From positions 15,030,308 through 15,094,307 of the forward strand of contig NW_024040152.1 in assembly GCF_014851395.1 (NCBI RefSeq): 64,000 nt of DNA. The letters are read 5' to 3'. Position 1 is the first letter of the stretch, and every line of letters begins with the position of its first letter. A model generated the notes under the pieces. That model made no database searches, was not told where the DNA came from, and worked only from the letters and a program-made list of their open reading frames with translations. This DNA comes from Micropterus salmoides. Lineage: Eukaryota; Chordata; Actinopteri; Centrarchiformes; Centrarchidae. The translations under genes were made by a program, and so were the position numbers. This document shows, piece after piece, positions 49,501 to 61,660 of this stretch.

Positions 49501-51116
49501 AGGGTAGGGAAGCAAGGGATGGAAGGGGACAAAAGCAAACGGAGACAAAACATTGGACCACAAACATAAGTGAGCTATTATGAAAGGCTGATGGAGAGAC
49601 ATGCGAGACAATGTGGCACATTCATCACATAAAAACATCAACACAAACAACTGGAGGCAAACAGCAAAGCAAGGAAAACACTGCATAACAGGTTAAGGAA
49701 GCATTAAGCACACACAACCTGTTTACACAAAACATTTCTCAGCACTCATCATCCTAATGTTGTTATGTTCCTCTTCTGAGTGGAAATGACGCATGGCACA
49801 TCAGTCATCTCCATTTATCCCCATTCATTACTGAATCAGGCGTACATCTTTAATACTACATTGTACCACCTAAGAGCACAGCTGCCTTTGTAAGGTACAA
49901 CTCCATAAACAGGCAGTCAGGTTGTTTATCCCCCTCTAGTGGCCATGAAGAGCACTACATCTGCCCTCTGGACTTAGTTTACAACACAACTAGCTGGGCA
50001 GCAGCACTGCGTCATTCCATCTTTTTATAGCTGTGACCCTGGAGTTTCCCTACAGCCCTGTGTTGTCTGTCCCACTTGGAGCTTTCTTAGTCACTGCATA
50101 TGTTGTTATCCCTGTAGAAAACATCCTGTGGGTTCAGGTCATTTGCTCTTATTGTTGACATTTGGGGTGGCTGAATGTGGGTGAACTCACACTGACCCAA
50201 TCAACCACACTCCCCTCAGTGAGAGCTACTGTCTCTAAGCACAGAAAAGAGTCATCCAATCGAGGTGCTAGACTAATACTTTCCCATGTTGCCGTGACTT
50301 GTCTCAGAATGAGTGAAATTGCGCTGATGCAAATTACTAACGGGCTGCTCTGTGTCTTGTTTTCTCTTTATCCACAGAGGGAGCATGCATTTGACTCAGA
50401 CGTGGAGCCCCACAGGTTCAGGTCCCTGCCAGAAATGAGCAACAGATCAGCCAATGACCTCAACAATCTTGAGGTAATGCTCTGATAATGTGTTTGTGCG
50501 TGGCTGTGTGTTTGTGCATGCTTGTGAAGGGAGAGGGGATGGTCTGTTTCTATTCACACAGTTAGATTTTGCCACACCCATGCTAAGTCTCTAAAGTATG
50601 TCTGTGTTGTTTCCAGCTGAAGCCCACACTCTCTCAGCTGCATGCTGACCTGAAGCTGTATGAGCACCACTTTGAGTGGCTGAACAGGGTTTCAAAGAAG
50701 CACCACCACCCTGCAGTGCCCAAGCTTGTAGAGATGATCAGAGAGATGAAATCTCTTATCACCCTGCTGCACCGTCAGGTAAAGAGAGTTTCTCCTTTTC
50801 CTCAGTTGCCTTCAGTGTTTCATTTTATAATGTTACATGCACATTTTAGCAGGAAATCATGTCATTTTCTACAACAGTTTGCTATCACTTTAAAATTTAC
50901 CTTGCAATAAATAAATGTTTTTAATCTCACCTACAGATGCAGAAAGTTGAAGCACCAAGGCTGACTCCGGCGACCCCGTCCCTCCCCCCTCATCTACCCT
51001 ATCAGTTTGATGTCCTGCAGTCGAGCCATGAGCTTCTCCAACACTTCAAGCTCTTTTGTGATTGGGCATACAGAGCATTCGTCAGCCTCAAGCCAAAGGT
51101 CCCTGCAGTGCAATGA
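46591..51116 (+). CDS. il11: Interleukin-11
   Basis: A secreted IL-6-family cytokine that signals through IL-11 receptor alpha and gp130 to STAT3. Coding exons: 46591-46597 (only ATGAAAT), 47397-47554, 50378-50473, 50617-50778 and 50937-51116, for a total of 200 aa against 199 in human. Residues 1 to about 27 form a leader (LLFSLLLAQLPVFTSASP). Predicted helices are KLSNQTKNLMKLTQELL (A), LSQLHADLKLYEHHFEWLNR (B), HPAVPKLVEMIREMKSLITL (C) and LQHFKLFCDWAYRAFVSLKP (D), separated by a Pro-rich CD loop (RLTPATPSLPPHLPY). N-glycosylation sites are N42 (NQT) and N77 (NRS). A single Cys in helix D rules out an intrachain disulfide. Five exons, the first with almost no coding sequence, fit the family. 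Teleosts have il11a and il11b; which one this is cannot be decided here. Confidence 0.92.
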
Positions 51117-51422
51117 TGATCCAAGCACATTAATTATTTTCCTTTTAACTACTTGGCTACAGAGCCAGTGAGGATACGTGGAGTCCAGCGTCAGCCAAAG
51201 GGGAATTAGGACCATGTCAGTGTGCACTGTTGTCAATAGCATCCTATAGGAGGCCCAAATGTCAAATAATGACATGTGTGTTGAAGAATGTGTCTTTCCA
51301 TCAGAGCCAATAAGGATGCGCAATACTGCAGCCAGTTACAACCGTCAAGATCCCCGTTAAAAGCCAGTTTAACTACATGATTCCCTAAACTCTCCCCATT
51401 AAGGCCTTGTTCATGACCATGT

Positions 51423-51480
51423 TATTTATGTATTTATTTATTTATTGACTGTTAGTAATTTATTTAATTTTATTTATTTG
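51423..51480 (+). promoter_or_regulatory. il11: AU-rich element in the il11 3'UTR
   Basis: About seven ATTTA pentamers, several overlapping (tatttatttatttatt), including the UUAUUUAUU-type nonamer. Such clusters recruit mRNA-decay factors such as TTP in cytokine transcripts. More ATTTA motifs lie at about 52312-52345. Confidence 0.8.
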
Positions 51481-52504
51481 AAGTTGTAATGTGTCACTTC
51501 CATCTTTATTTTCTGTATTAACGTGAATTCATCAGTAATCTTAAATCTCTGTAATCTTTCTTTTTGTCTTGTGTCTCACTGATCCTCAAGCAAAACACAG
51601 TAGCACTTCCTGAACCTATAGCTCTGATAATGACTTTTGTTTAAACAAACGTATGCTACTTTGCATTTGTGTCTTTCTTCAGCGAATATTTCTTCCAGTA
51701 GATGTAGCATATATTCGGGATGGCCAAGGTTTTCACTATCTCTCACTTACAGTGCCCTTAAAGTAACCATTTTAGTTACAATGTTAAATGTGCCATGTCT
51801 TAACATATCAATTGATGGCCTTTGAAATTGATTGCATTGCATCTGAAAATGTCAAGATGGTAATCGAAGAGAAGTAAATGCTTTCTTTTGTACCACAGGC
51901 AGAGTTGCCATTTTAGATGCCTGTTTGTCGCATTCTGAATGAGGAGGCATATTTAACATTGTGGTAAAGTTATTTGAATGTGCCCTGTTGCTGAGCACTG
52001 ATGGACCGGATTAGATTCTTTGCACAAACCTGTTAGGATTAGCCTCTTGGATGAGTGAGATGGCTGATTTTGAACCTGTGCTTTTGGGTAGAAAAGATTT
52101 TTTTAGTTAAACACCCAAAGCCTTAAAATACTATGTATTGTGACACTATGTTCTGTACTGGTGTACATAAGTGTACAAGAATGTAAATTGCTCTATACAT
52201 GTGCTTTTGTGTATTATGTTGTTTTCTACAATATAATGTAGATTACTTTACCAATTTTATCACTATATTTTTTGTTCATTCCTATTGTAGTATTTGTTAC
52301 AGTATTGACTATTTATTTAAGTAAAGTGGTGGAACTATTTATTTTGTGCTGCAGTGGAGCAAGCCTCCTATGTTTTTGTACTTTTATACAGTTTTTTTTT
52401 CATATTTACTATTATTATACCATCATGTTTAAATTATTATTATAACATCAAGATGCCTCTTCCACACACTGATTGGCCTCAATGTGAAATATGTGCCTTG
52501 GTGA

Positions 52505-52510
52505 AATAAA
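52505..52510 (+). terminator. il11: Poly(A) signal of il11
   Basis: AATAAA about 1.39 kb after the il11 stop codon, giving a long 3'UTR as usual for this gene. The next transcription unit (znf628) starts only about 350 bases downstream. Confidence 0.6.
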
Positions 52511-52849
52511 TACGAAAGAATGTGCACAATGGATTTAAGTATATTTAACCGTGGTCCACCTAACCTGAAACGTAACTTTGACAGATACACGCAGACACTA
52601 CATTACCCAGAGGTCTATGCGCCAAAGTGAATAGAACTGGTAAGTAACCATTGCGATTAAGCTTTATAAATGATTTTTGACGACCTTGGAGTGTATATAC
52701 ATAACCAATAAGTGCTCTCCCTCAAATTTGGAAGTCAGAAATATTTTAAAGTGACATTTAAAAATGTCAATCTGTCTGTTGAATCTCCTGACCAATAGTA
52801 GTAACTAATATATTGACGCAAACAGCCAATCACCGTCGCTGTTCTTAGA

Positions 52850-52983
52850 AGGCGGCATCGGGCGGAGGACTGCTGTTAGTTTGTGCTGTGTTTATTGTTA
52901 AGGTTGTGTGGATTAGCACTGCGGTACCCAGTCCATTTTCATAATATCAACAAGATAGCTTTATGATGAGTTAAAGATGCTCG
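52850..52983 (+). other. znf628: znf628 non-coding first exon and promoter region
   Basis: A CpG-containing stretch (gaaggcggcatcgggcggagg) with a strong donor (CTCG|GTGAGT at 52983/52984). Splicing to the acceptor ...gtttccag at about 53387 joins an ATG in this exon to a short upstream ORF of 20 codons that ends before the main ATG at 53576. The 5' boundary is a guess. Confidence 0.5.
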
Positions 52984-53193
52984 GTGAGTACTACTTCAGC
53001 CTGTAATCATACACATCTTTATCGGGCAGTTATATGGCGCTTTTCCGCATTGACGAGGGCTAGATTAGCTTTAAAAGAAGGCCCGGAGCTGTTTTTGTTG
53101 ATACTGTAAAAACTGATATTTTTTTGTCTTTCGGCTTCCACCGCTGACCGGTTACATTTGAATACACTTAGACAGCTTTATGTGTAACTTAGC

Positions 53194-53224
<31 letters not shown>

Positions 53225-53575
53225 ATATTTATTGCTAGTAAGCACCGCACTGCGGGGACGGACAGAAACTGACTGACGGCCAGAGGAAAGACAGCAGGAG
53301 GGAGGGAGGGAGGGCAGCGGGTGGAATTTAAAGGGGACATTCCTACCAAGAGTTACCAAGTTATAATACTGTATATTTGTTTCCAGTCAGACCTGTCCTG
53401 AGCTGTCTACTTGGGATGACAGCTGGTGTTTCCAGTGGCTGACAAAGAAGGAATTTATTAAAATACACAGAACATGAATGAAGGAAAGATGAAAGAAAAA
53501 CCATGATACTGCACCCAAACTGATACACACCCACTGCCACGGAGTACCTTTATCTTCTCCCAGCTTTCCCTGGTA

Positions 53576-56500
53576 ATGGCTAACTCAGTGGCCTTAGTGG
53601 TCCAGGCAGAACTCTTACCGTCTCAGTCTACTGCCTCCCTCTCTCCTTTCCCATCTCTTCTTGGTTCGGGAGAGGATGGTGAGGATGACAGGGACAGAGA
53701 GGAGCTGGTGGATGGAGACAAGGGAGTAGTAGAGGGCGAGGAAGAGGTGGTCCTGGACATGGTGACGTCGTCAGTGTCAGGCCAAGCGCAGCAGCCTGAG
53801 CAGTCGGACCATCCCTTCCAGTGTATGGACTGTGGCAAGAGCTTCAGGTGGTCGTCCAGGCTGACCCACCACCAGCGGAGCCACAACAATGAGAGACCAT
53901 ACCGCTGCAACCTCTGCCCCAAGGCCTTCAAAGGCTCCTCTGCTCTGCTCTACCACCAACGGTACCTCTGATATAATTGCATTTACCATCCTTATTAGTG
54001 TAACACTTAGAAAAGAGTGTCCTGAAGCTGTTAGAAGTATTTTATGTATTGAAGTGAAGAGGAGAAAAAGTAAATATTCGCAGGGCAGGAGTGTTGTGAT
54101 TGTATCTTCAACTGCCAGACTTTCAAAGAGAAAAGCTGGACCCATCTCTGCCTCAATTGTATTTGGTCCAACTGTTCAAATTCAGGTAAACTACAGGAAA
54201 CTCAAAGTAGTGTGGACTATGTAAAAGCTATATTCATTATCTTCAATAAAAACAGCTATACTTGGTGACAATGAATAGGATTGTATCACAAAAGAAAGTT
54301 TTGCAGTGTATTACTATACTGATAATGCATCAAACCTGTAATGACATTATGTATAAAATTTATTGTGATATCTTCCTGAGTAGTTGCTTTTCCTTTGCAG
54401 GTCACACTCAGGGGATAAGCCTTACAAATGTCAGGACTGTGGCAAAGCCTTCAAACGCTCCTCTCTGCTCCAGGTGAGAAAGCAAACAAAGTCATTTTTA
54501 TAAACGGAGATTTTGTCTGGGAAAAAGAAATGCTTATCTATCTGTGTCTTATCTCCAGGTCCATCAGAGTGTCCACACTGGAGTGCGTGCCTTCTTGTGC
54601 CCCTACTGCCCCCTGACCTTTAAATGGAGTTCTCATTACCAATATCACCTGCGCCAGCACACTGGAGAGTGTCCATACCCCTGTGACACCTGCCCCAAGG
54701 CCTTCAAGAACTCAAGCAGTCTGCGGCGACACAAGAATGTCCACCTTGGTCTCAAGCCTTACACGTGTTCAGTGTGTAACAAATCTTTCACTCAGTCTAC
54801 CAACCTGAGGCAGCACATGAGGATACATACAGGGGAGAGGCCCTACATCTGCAGTGAGTGTGGACGAAGCTTCACACATTCGTCAAACCTGGCCCTGCAC
54901 AAGAACTCACACTCCAACTTCAATGCACGAGGGAAGGAGGGAAAGAGGGGAGACGACGCAAGGAGGATAAATGAGGTAGTGCAGGTGGTGGTAGGGGCAG
55001 AGGAAGTAACATCATCCATGTTGACTGACATGGTGGGATTTGTGAGCCAGGAAGGAACTGATGGAGTGGGCGTGGGGATGGAAGAAGTGTTCCTGTCAAC
55101 CACTTCATCCAGCCAGAATCCGAGCCTTCTCCCCCAGCTCACCCTCACCTCCTCTGGGGAGGGCGTGTGCACATCTAGGGCCATCGGTACAGAGGTTCAC
55201 CTGAGCACAGACACCGGGGCCAGTGTGCTGCTTTACAGCTGTGGCAGCTGCAGCCACACCTTTGGCACACGAACAGATCTAGAGGATCACCAGGCCATCC
55301 ACATGGCTCCAGACGATCACGGGGCCTGTGCGGAGGCGGGGCCTGGGGCAGGGATGGAGGTTGGGGATGGGCTGGTGGGAGCTGGTCACCTGCTGGCTGA
55401 TTTTGAGGAGGTGGTTGAGACTACCACAGTGGCTGAAAATGGACACACAACAGAGGTGCTCCTTGGACTGACAGAAGGAGCAGATGGCAGCAATGCAGTA
55501 AGAATAAAGCCCTTCCACATTAAATTAAAAGAAAAGTGAAGTAAAATACAGTATTTTAGATAGGGAATCAGGTCTTGGGGGGTTGTATGTAGCCTGGTTC
55601 CAGACCTTTGAATCATCCCCCCACTTCTCAGATTTGTTCAGCATTTAAAATATGTCTGATGTTGTGGTCACTGATGGCTGTCTCAGAGGTTAGGTGGGAT
55701 TAGAAATGGGGGCGTCATCTTCCCACAGCTGTAGCTGTAGCTAGCTAGCTACCTAGCTACATTCATGAAAAATGGCCAGTGTGGATGAGATGCATGTCAA
55801 TTTACAGATTGACACATTTCTTTAATCAGTGTGACAAACGTTGCTCCTAGCAGCTGCAGCTTCTGTGTCAATTGAAAATGATGTTAGCATAAGGGATACA
55901 TCACTCGCTGCTGATTGGTTTAAGGACAACAAATGAAGCTAAAAAGCAACAAACAGAATTTCAGGCTAAACTAATAAAATGAAACAATAGCAATTCAGTC
56001 TGATTTTTAGACTAAGTTGTATGATGTACAGTATATCCACTGTTTGTAATGTGGTAAAAGAATGAAGTATTCTTGAAGGTCTAGACACTCATCTGTCTAT
56101 ATGATCTAATTTTAATGTTTTTAAACACATATCTACCTGCCCTATAAAGTGATTGAGTTCAATCTGAAGATACGTTTTTTAATGTTTGTTATTTCATTTG
56201 GTTTGTCCTCAGAGTGTGGGCACCACCCAGGCCCAGTTTGACCTGCTGCAGAGCTTCACCGAGGTGACTCAGAGCCCTGAGACCGTTCAGCCGGAGGCCA
56301 GAACCACATGGGCAGGGCTGTCATGTGGCTACTGCAATAAGACCTTCAAGACCAGTGGAGGCCTCAATAGACATGTGTCACTGGTGAGAATGACTGTTGT
56401 AATTGCCCTTCTACTAAGACTGTTATACAAATTACAGCACTGAGATTTATTAATAATCTTTGCTTCCTGTGTTCCCCTTTTGTTTGTCCAGATGCACTCT

Positions 56501-59500
56501 CTCTCCTCGCAATCCCGCTCCCAGTTCAGCTGCTCCGCCTGCGACCGCTCCTTCCCCCTTCTCTCATCACTCCTCACCCACCAACACTCCCACACCCCTG
56601 AGCAACGTCTCCTGGCTGAGGCAGAGGCAGAGATAGTGTGCCCTCCTTCCCTTTCCCTGTCTCTCCCCCTTCCCTCCTCCCCTAGCCAGGCTGACAAGCA
56701 GCAGGAAGGCCAGAGGGAGATCCATGTGGACATCATAACTGTCGGTGAGGAGCATGAGGAACAACCGGCCAAATTAACCAAAGCCCCAAAAAAGACAGGA
56801 GCCAACAAGAGCACTCCTGCTGGAGGTAAAGACATTTTCAAAGCAGAACACACACGATGTAAGTAAAAAATGTCCAAAACGGGCCCAAAGTGTCAATATT
56901 TTCCAGCACTGCCTTAACCCTCTTGGGCATGGAGTTCACATTTACCCTCAGCTTCTTTAGCAAGGCAGCGGCCATCTTGGAGGTGTGTTTCGGGTCGTTA
57001 TCATGTTGGAATACTGCCCTGCGGCCTAGTCTCCAAAGGCAGGGGATCATGCTCTGCTTCAGTATGTCAGAGTACATGTTGGCATTCATGGTTCCCTCAA
57101 TGAACTGTAGCTCCCCAGTGCTGGCAGCACTCATGATTCCCCAGACCATGACACTCCCACCGCCATACTCCTCACCTGGTTGCCTCCACACATGCTTGAC
57201 ACCTTCTGAACCAAATCTTTATCTTGGTCTCATCAGACCACAGGACATGGTTCCAGTAATCCATGTCCTTAGTCTGCTTGTCTTCAGCAACTCTGCATCA
57301 TCTTTAGAAGAGGCTTCCTTCTGGGACGACAGCCATGCAGACCAATGTGATGCAGTATGCGGCATATTTTTTGAGCACTGACAGGCTGACCCCACACCCC
57401 TTCAACCTCTGCAGCAATGCTGGCAGCACTCATACGTCTATTTCCCAAAGAAAACCTCTGGATTTGGTCGACCATGGCGAGGCCTGTTCTGAGTGTAACC
57501 TGTCCTGTTGAACCGCTTTATGGTCTTGGCCACCGTGCTGCAGCTCAGTTTCAGAGTCTTGGCAATCTTCTTATAGCCTAGGCCATTTTTATGTAGAGCA
57601 ACAATTCCTTTTTTCATAACCTCAGAGTTCTTTGCCATGAGGTGCCATGTTAAACTTCCAGTTACCAGTATGAGGGACTGTGAGAGCGATAACACCAAAT
57701 TTAACACACCTGCTCCCCATTCACACCTGAGACCTTGTAACACTAACGAGTCACATGACACCGGGGAGGGAAAATGGCTAATTGGTCCCAATTTGGACAT
57801 TTTCACTTAGGGGTGTACTCACTTTTGTTGCCAGCGGTTTAGACCTTAATGGTTGTGTGATGTGTTATTTTTGAGGGGACAGCAAATTCACACTATTACA
57901 CAAGCTGTACAATCACTACTTAACTTTGTAGCAAAGTGTCATTTCTTCAATGTTGTCACATGAAAAGATATAATCAGATATTTACAAAACTGTGAGAGGT
58001 GTACTCACTTTTGTGAGATACTGTACTATGTCATTTTTAATTTCACACACTTTCTTACAGAGAGGCCATACCGCTGTTCAGAGTGTGGAAAAGCCTTCAA
58101 AGGTTCATCGGGTCTAAAATACCACATGAGGGATCACACTGGGGAAAGGCCCTACCGCTGCACTGAATGTGGAAAAAGCTTCAAGAGGTCGTCACTGCTT
58201 TCAATTCATCAGAGGGTATGGCTTAAGTTTCCAAATGAGAGAGCCATCATTTGGAAGCAAAATTTGATATTCATGTCACAGCATAACTTAAGAAATCTCT
58301 AGTTTACAGGAGCAGCAGCTGTCTAGTATGGTTCACACCGCTGCAGATGAATGCAATTTAAACAGACAAATCCAAAAAGCAATAAATACTCCCTTTAACG
58401 GAGTAACACACTGCAGTTACAGTTACTTTCTTGAGACTAAGTGGCTGTTACTGCACAACACAAGTGACAATAGTGTGATTTCTGATTGCATTACTCACAC
58501 ATTTCGATGTTTTCTTGTTGCCATGGCTACATTTAGTTCTTAGTGGAAAAAAATAAAATTAAATGGGACCAATAGATTTAATTTCATTCTATACTTAAGT
58601 TTTACTTAACTACAATGAACATTTAAATATGTAATAACAACCACACACTTGTCCAGCAGATAGTTTTTGTACTATAAATACAACTGAGTGCTAGATCCTG
58701 TAAAAACAAACAAACTTGAAATCGTATAAATTGCGTTTATTTTTTTCACTTTCACAATACCCAGGTACACACAGGTGTTCGGGCATTCCAGTGCCCTCAC
58801 TGCCCTCTCACCTTCAAATGGAGCTCTCACTACCAGTACCACTTGCGGCAGCATACAGGCGAGAGACCATATGTGTGTAAGGAGTGTGGCAAGTCCTTCA
58901 AGAACACAAGCTGCCTTCGTAGACATGGTCAGATGCACTCTGGACTGCGGCCTCACACCTGTTCCATCTGCTCAAAGTCTTTCTCCCAGACGTCAAACCT
59001 CAAACAGGTCAGTACATCCTGTACAGATGCAGCTATGAACTCCTGTAGATTTTCAGCTGTTTATATTGAGTAGCTCCCCCTTATCTCATAAACATTTTTT
59101 CTTCTCTTGTTATTTCTCTGTGAACAGCATGAACGCACCCATTCTGGTGAGAGACCCTTTCAGTGCACACACTGCAATAAAAGCTTTACACACTCCTCCA
59201 ACCTCCAGCTCCACCTTCGCACACACTCCTCCAGTAAGGACTTCAAATGCCCGTACTGCTCTAAGGAGTTTGTGATGCACTCCTACTTGCAGAGGCACAT
59301 CCGTACCCATGGCAGTGGTGTTCCCCTGCCCTGCCCTGGTGGTGGAAGTAAAGATGGAGTGGCTGTGAAAGCCAGTCTTGGGGGAGTAACAACCACCACA
59401 ACCCTGCTCAACCCCATCACCCTTGAAACATCAGGAAACCATGGCAGCCTGATTGTGTCCCAGCCAGCACTTAATATCCCCCCCAACACCTCCCAGAACT

Positions 59501-61146
59501 ACTTTATGATTCAGACAGCCAGCGGCCTGCAGCTCATTCCTCTCTCGTCCCCTCCACCAGCCCCGCCACCACCTCCGCCTCCTCCTCCTCCACCACCTCC
59601 GTCCCAGCCCCAAAACTTCTACCTTCTACAGTGCCCCTCTAACAATGGCAGCCAGTCCAGCTTGATTCTCGTCCCCACGGCTAACAACCCTCCACCAGCT
59701 CTGGAGCCTCAGACCCTCCCTGTGCTTCAGACTATTCAAGCCATCCAGCCCGTCCTAAACCAAACACAGACTCAGATGCCTCAGTTTCCGACCATATCAC
59801 AACAGCAACAGCAGACCAGGATCATAATCACCAACAATAATAACAATGCAAACATGCCTGTTGCCCCGCCAACACACACGCTCTCAGCCAACTCCCTACT
59901 AACCAAGCCTATATTAGGGAAAAGCACACGGACAGCACGGGGCAGACGGGGGCGCAAACCAAAAGCTACTCTTCAGAAATCTGCAGCAGCTCCTGTCAGT
60001 CAGACTGCAGGTGGAGCTCTGTCAATAACAAACTGTAATGTGACCAGTGTTACAGAGACTATTACCACAGAGTCGTCCACAGTGTCCTACTGTCCTCTGT
60101 CAACATCTTGCACTGTCCCTCTTCTTTCATCTTCCACAACTGTAACCCCCACAGTGGACACCTCAAGACCTCCATCCACTACTACCATGGTTACATCAGC
60201 CACAGCATCAGTTTCTATTCCTGTCCCAGCCAATCCAGAAAGGAACCCTAATACCACTGTGGGGCAAATAAGGACACGGGAGACCATGACAGGGAAACAG
60301 TTTGTGTTATGTTTTGATAATGAAGGACAGGCAAAGGAGGGGATGAATATTGAGGAGGGTGGGGAGTCATACGTGTTGCGGTTTGAAGGGGAGGCATCAG
60401 GAGAGGCAGGGGATAGAGGAGTGGGTGGGGAAGGAAAATCACTTGTGCTGCAGTTCGAGACAAATGGACAAGGTGAAGGAGAAAAGGGGGGAGATAAGAG
60501 AGGGATGATGTCACTTCTGCGTGAATGGGGTGGAGAAAAGCAGGGAGAGGGACAGGCAGGAGAGGAATGCAGCCAGGGAGAGTCTTATGTCCTTCATTTC
60601 CACACTGAGGCACAGGACAGCGGTCCATCCAGTGCTACCTTCAGTCAAGGGCAAGAGACCGGCCTGCAGCTTTCCTGCACACCTACCCAAAGTTTGGTGC
60701 CTCTTGATGGGCAGGAGGTTGTGTTTGAACTTGGGGGTGAGACCAAGATGGAGCAGGGGACTGAGGAGGGTATGCAGATGATAGCACTGATAGAAGGTGA
60801 AGGGGGGATGATGGGAGAAGGAGGGGCAGGTTGTAATGCTGCAAGTGGTAGTGTTACTGAGGGTGGAGGAGCCATGGAAAATATATTTCAGCTGGAAAGT
60901 GGAGAGGAAATTGTTATAATTGAGGTCAGCACAAGTAGCTTAAGAGAAGGAAGAGAGGAGAGAGGAGGGAATGGGGAGATGTCACAAAGTAGTGAGGTGA
61001 AATATGAGGGTGTAACAGCAGAGACAAAGGAAAAGTCTGCAAGGGAACACGTCTCTACAGACAATCCACAGGTATATACATCTACTGAAGACCCAATAAG
61101 AAATGGACCTATACCTAACCCTAAAGAGATACAGTTCTCTAACTAA
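53576..61146 (+). CDS. znf628: C2H2 zinc-finger protein 628
   Basis: A nuclear DNA-binding protein with 17 C2H2 fingers by my count. Coding exons: 53576-53961, 54401-54473, 54559-55497, 56213-56383, 56492-56825, 58061-58215, 58765-59007 and 59128-61146, which sum to 4,320 nt (1,439 aa). Fingers 1-7 form array one, fingers 8-10 are isolated degenerate fingers in an acidic linker, and fingers 11-17 form array two. Distinctive fingers with 'FKWSSHYQYHLRQH' occur in both arrays. The C-terminal part has a proline run (about 59545-59605), Gln- and Thr-rich stretches, an AT-hook-like GRRGRKPK (about 59940), then a Gly/Glu-rich region with a repeated 'VLxF' motif. Assignment rests on the two-array architecture and on nat14 as neighbour, matching human ZNF628-NAT14. 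The human protein is shorter (about 1,060 aa). Confidence 0.88.
56862..58023 (-). mobile_element. Decayed Tc1-type transposon within znf628 intron 5
   Basis: Transposase remnants on the minus strand, in order: MAKNSEVMKKGIVALHKNGL and KKIAKTLKLSCSTVAKTIKR (helix-turn-helix), VEGVWGQPVSAQKICRILHH, MVWGIMSAASTGELQFIEGT, and QHDNDPKHTSKMAAALLKKL. The last runs straight into NSMPKRVKAVLEN, so the catalytic-domain end around the final acidic residue is deleted, and other frames are broken. The right end shows two copies of gtgtactcacttttgt (57813-57828 and 57999-58014), an inner and outer repeat as in IR/DR-type Tc1 elements, followed by CTG|TA at 58021-58025. The left end stops short of a terminal repeat, so this copy is immobile. 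Confidence 0.88.
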
Positions 61147-61419
61147 AACCAGTGTGCTTGTTAGAAGAAGAGTGTGTGTGAGCGAATGCCTCACTATTTG
61201 TGGGCTCAGTGTGTTAGCACTTTAGTCAATTTGAGTTCTCCTGAAAATGAGGGAGAACATGCAGTTAGATGAGTACTGTCTTGTAATCCCATGGTGCCAC
61301 ATACTAGAAATGTTATACATTCAAATAGGCTGTACATGGATCTTGGAATATTCCTAAATATATTAGTTTAAATGAGACTGTCATTTGCAGCTTGTTTATT
61401 AAGTAAATATGTTTTTGTG

Positions 61420-61425
61420 AATAAA
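61420..61425 (+). terminator. znf628: Poly(A) signal of znf628
   Basis: AATAAA 274 bases after the znf628 stop codon. A second candidate, AATAAA near 61481, follows. Confidence 0.65.
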
Positions 61426-61565
61426 TGTTGTACATGGCCCACTTCCTTCATAATGTTAATAGTAAAAAATAGCTAATTATTAATAAATCTGTCAATACCT
61501 TTTATCATTTGCCTTTTTTAATTGTTGGTTTGAGTTTTTGCTTTATAAAACAACTAAACAAGGTA

Positions 61566-61660
61566 ATTGCATTTGGAGCGTTGTTTACGCTGTTACGTAG
61601 CGTGTGCCATTCACGTAGCGTGTGCGCAGTGCGGATTGTGATTACGCAATTGACGTAGGT
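61566..61660 (+). promoter_or_regulatory. nat14: Candidate nat14 promoter
   Basis: A CpG-dense patch in an otherwise AT-rich spacer. It holds two direct copies of acgtagcgtgtgc (61595-61607 and 61613-61625) and ATTACGCAAT (61641-61650), close to C/EBP-ATF consensus sites. A non-coding exon probably ends near 61835 (CAGAAG|GTAAGC), and an acceptor-like tttttgtag lies at about 62287-62295, before the exon with the ATG at 62390. Confidence 0.4.

Noticed and set aside
56890..57381. 163-codon plus-strand open frame
   Set aside because: It is the antisense of the decayed Tc1 transposase, whose sense frames carry the family motifs.
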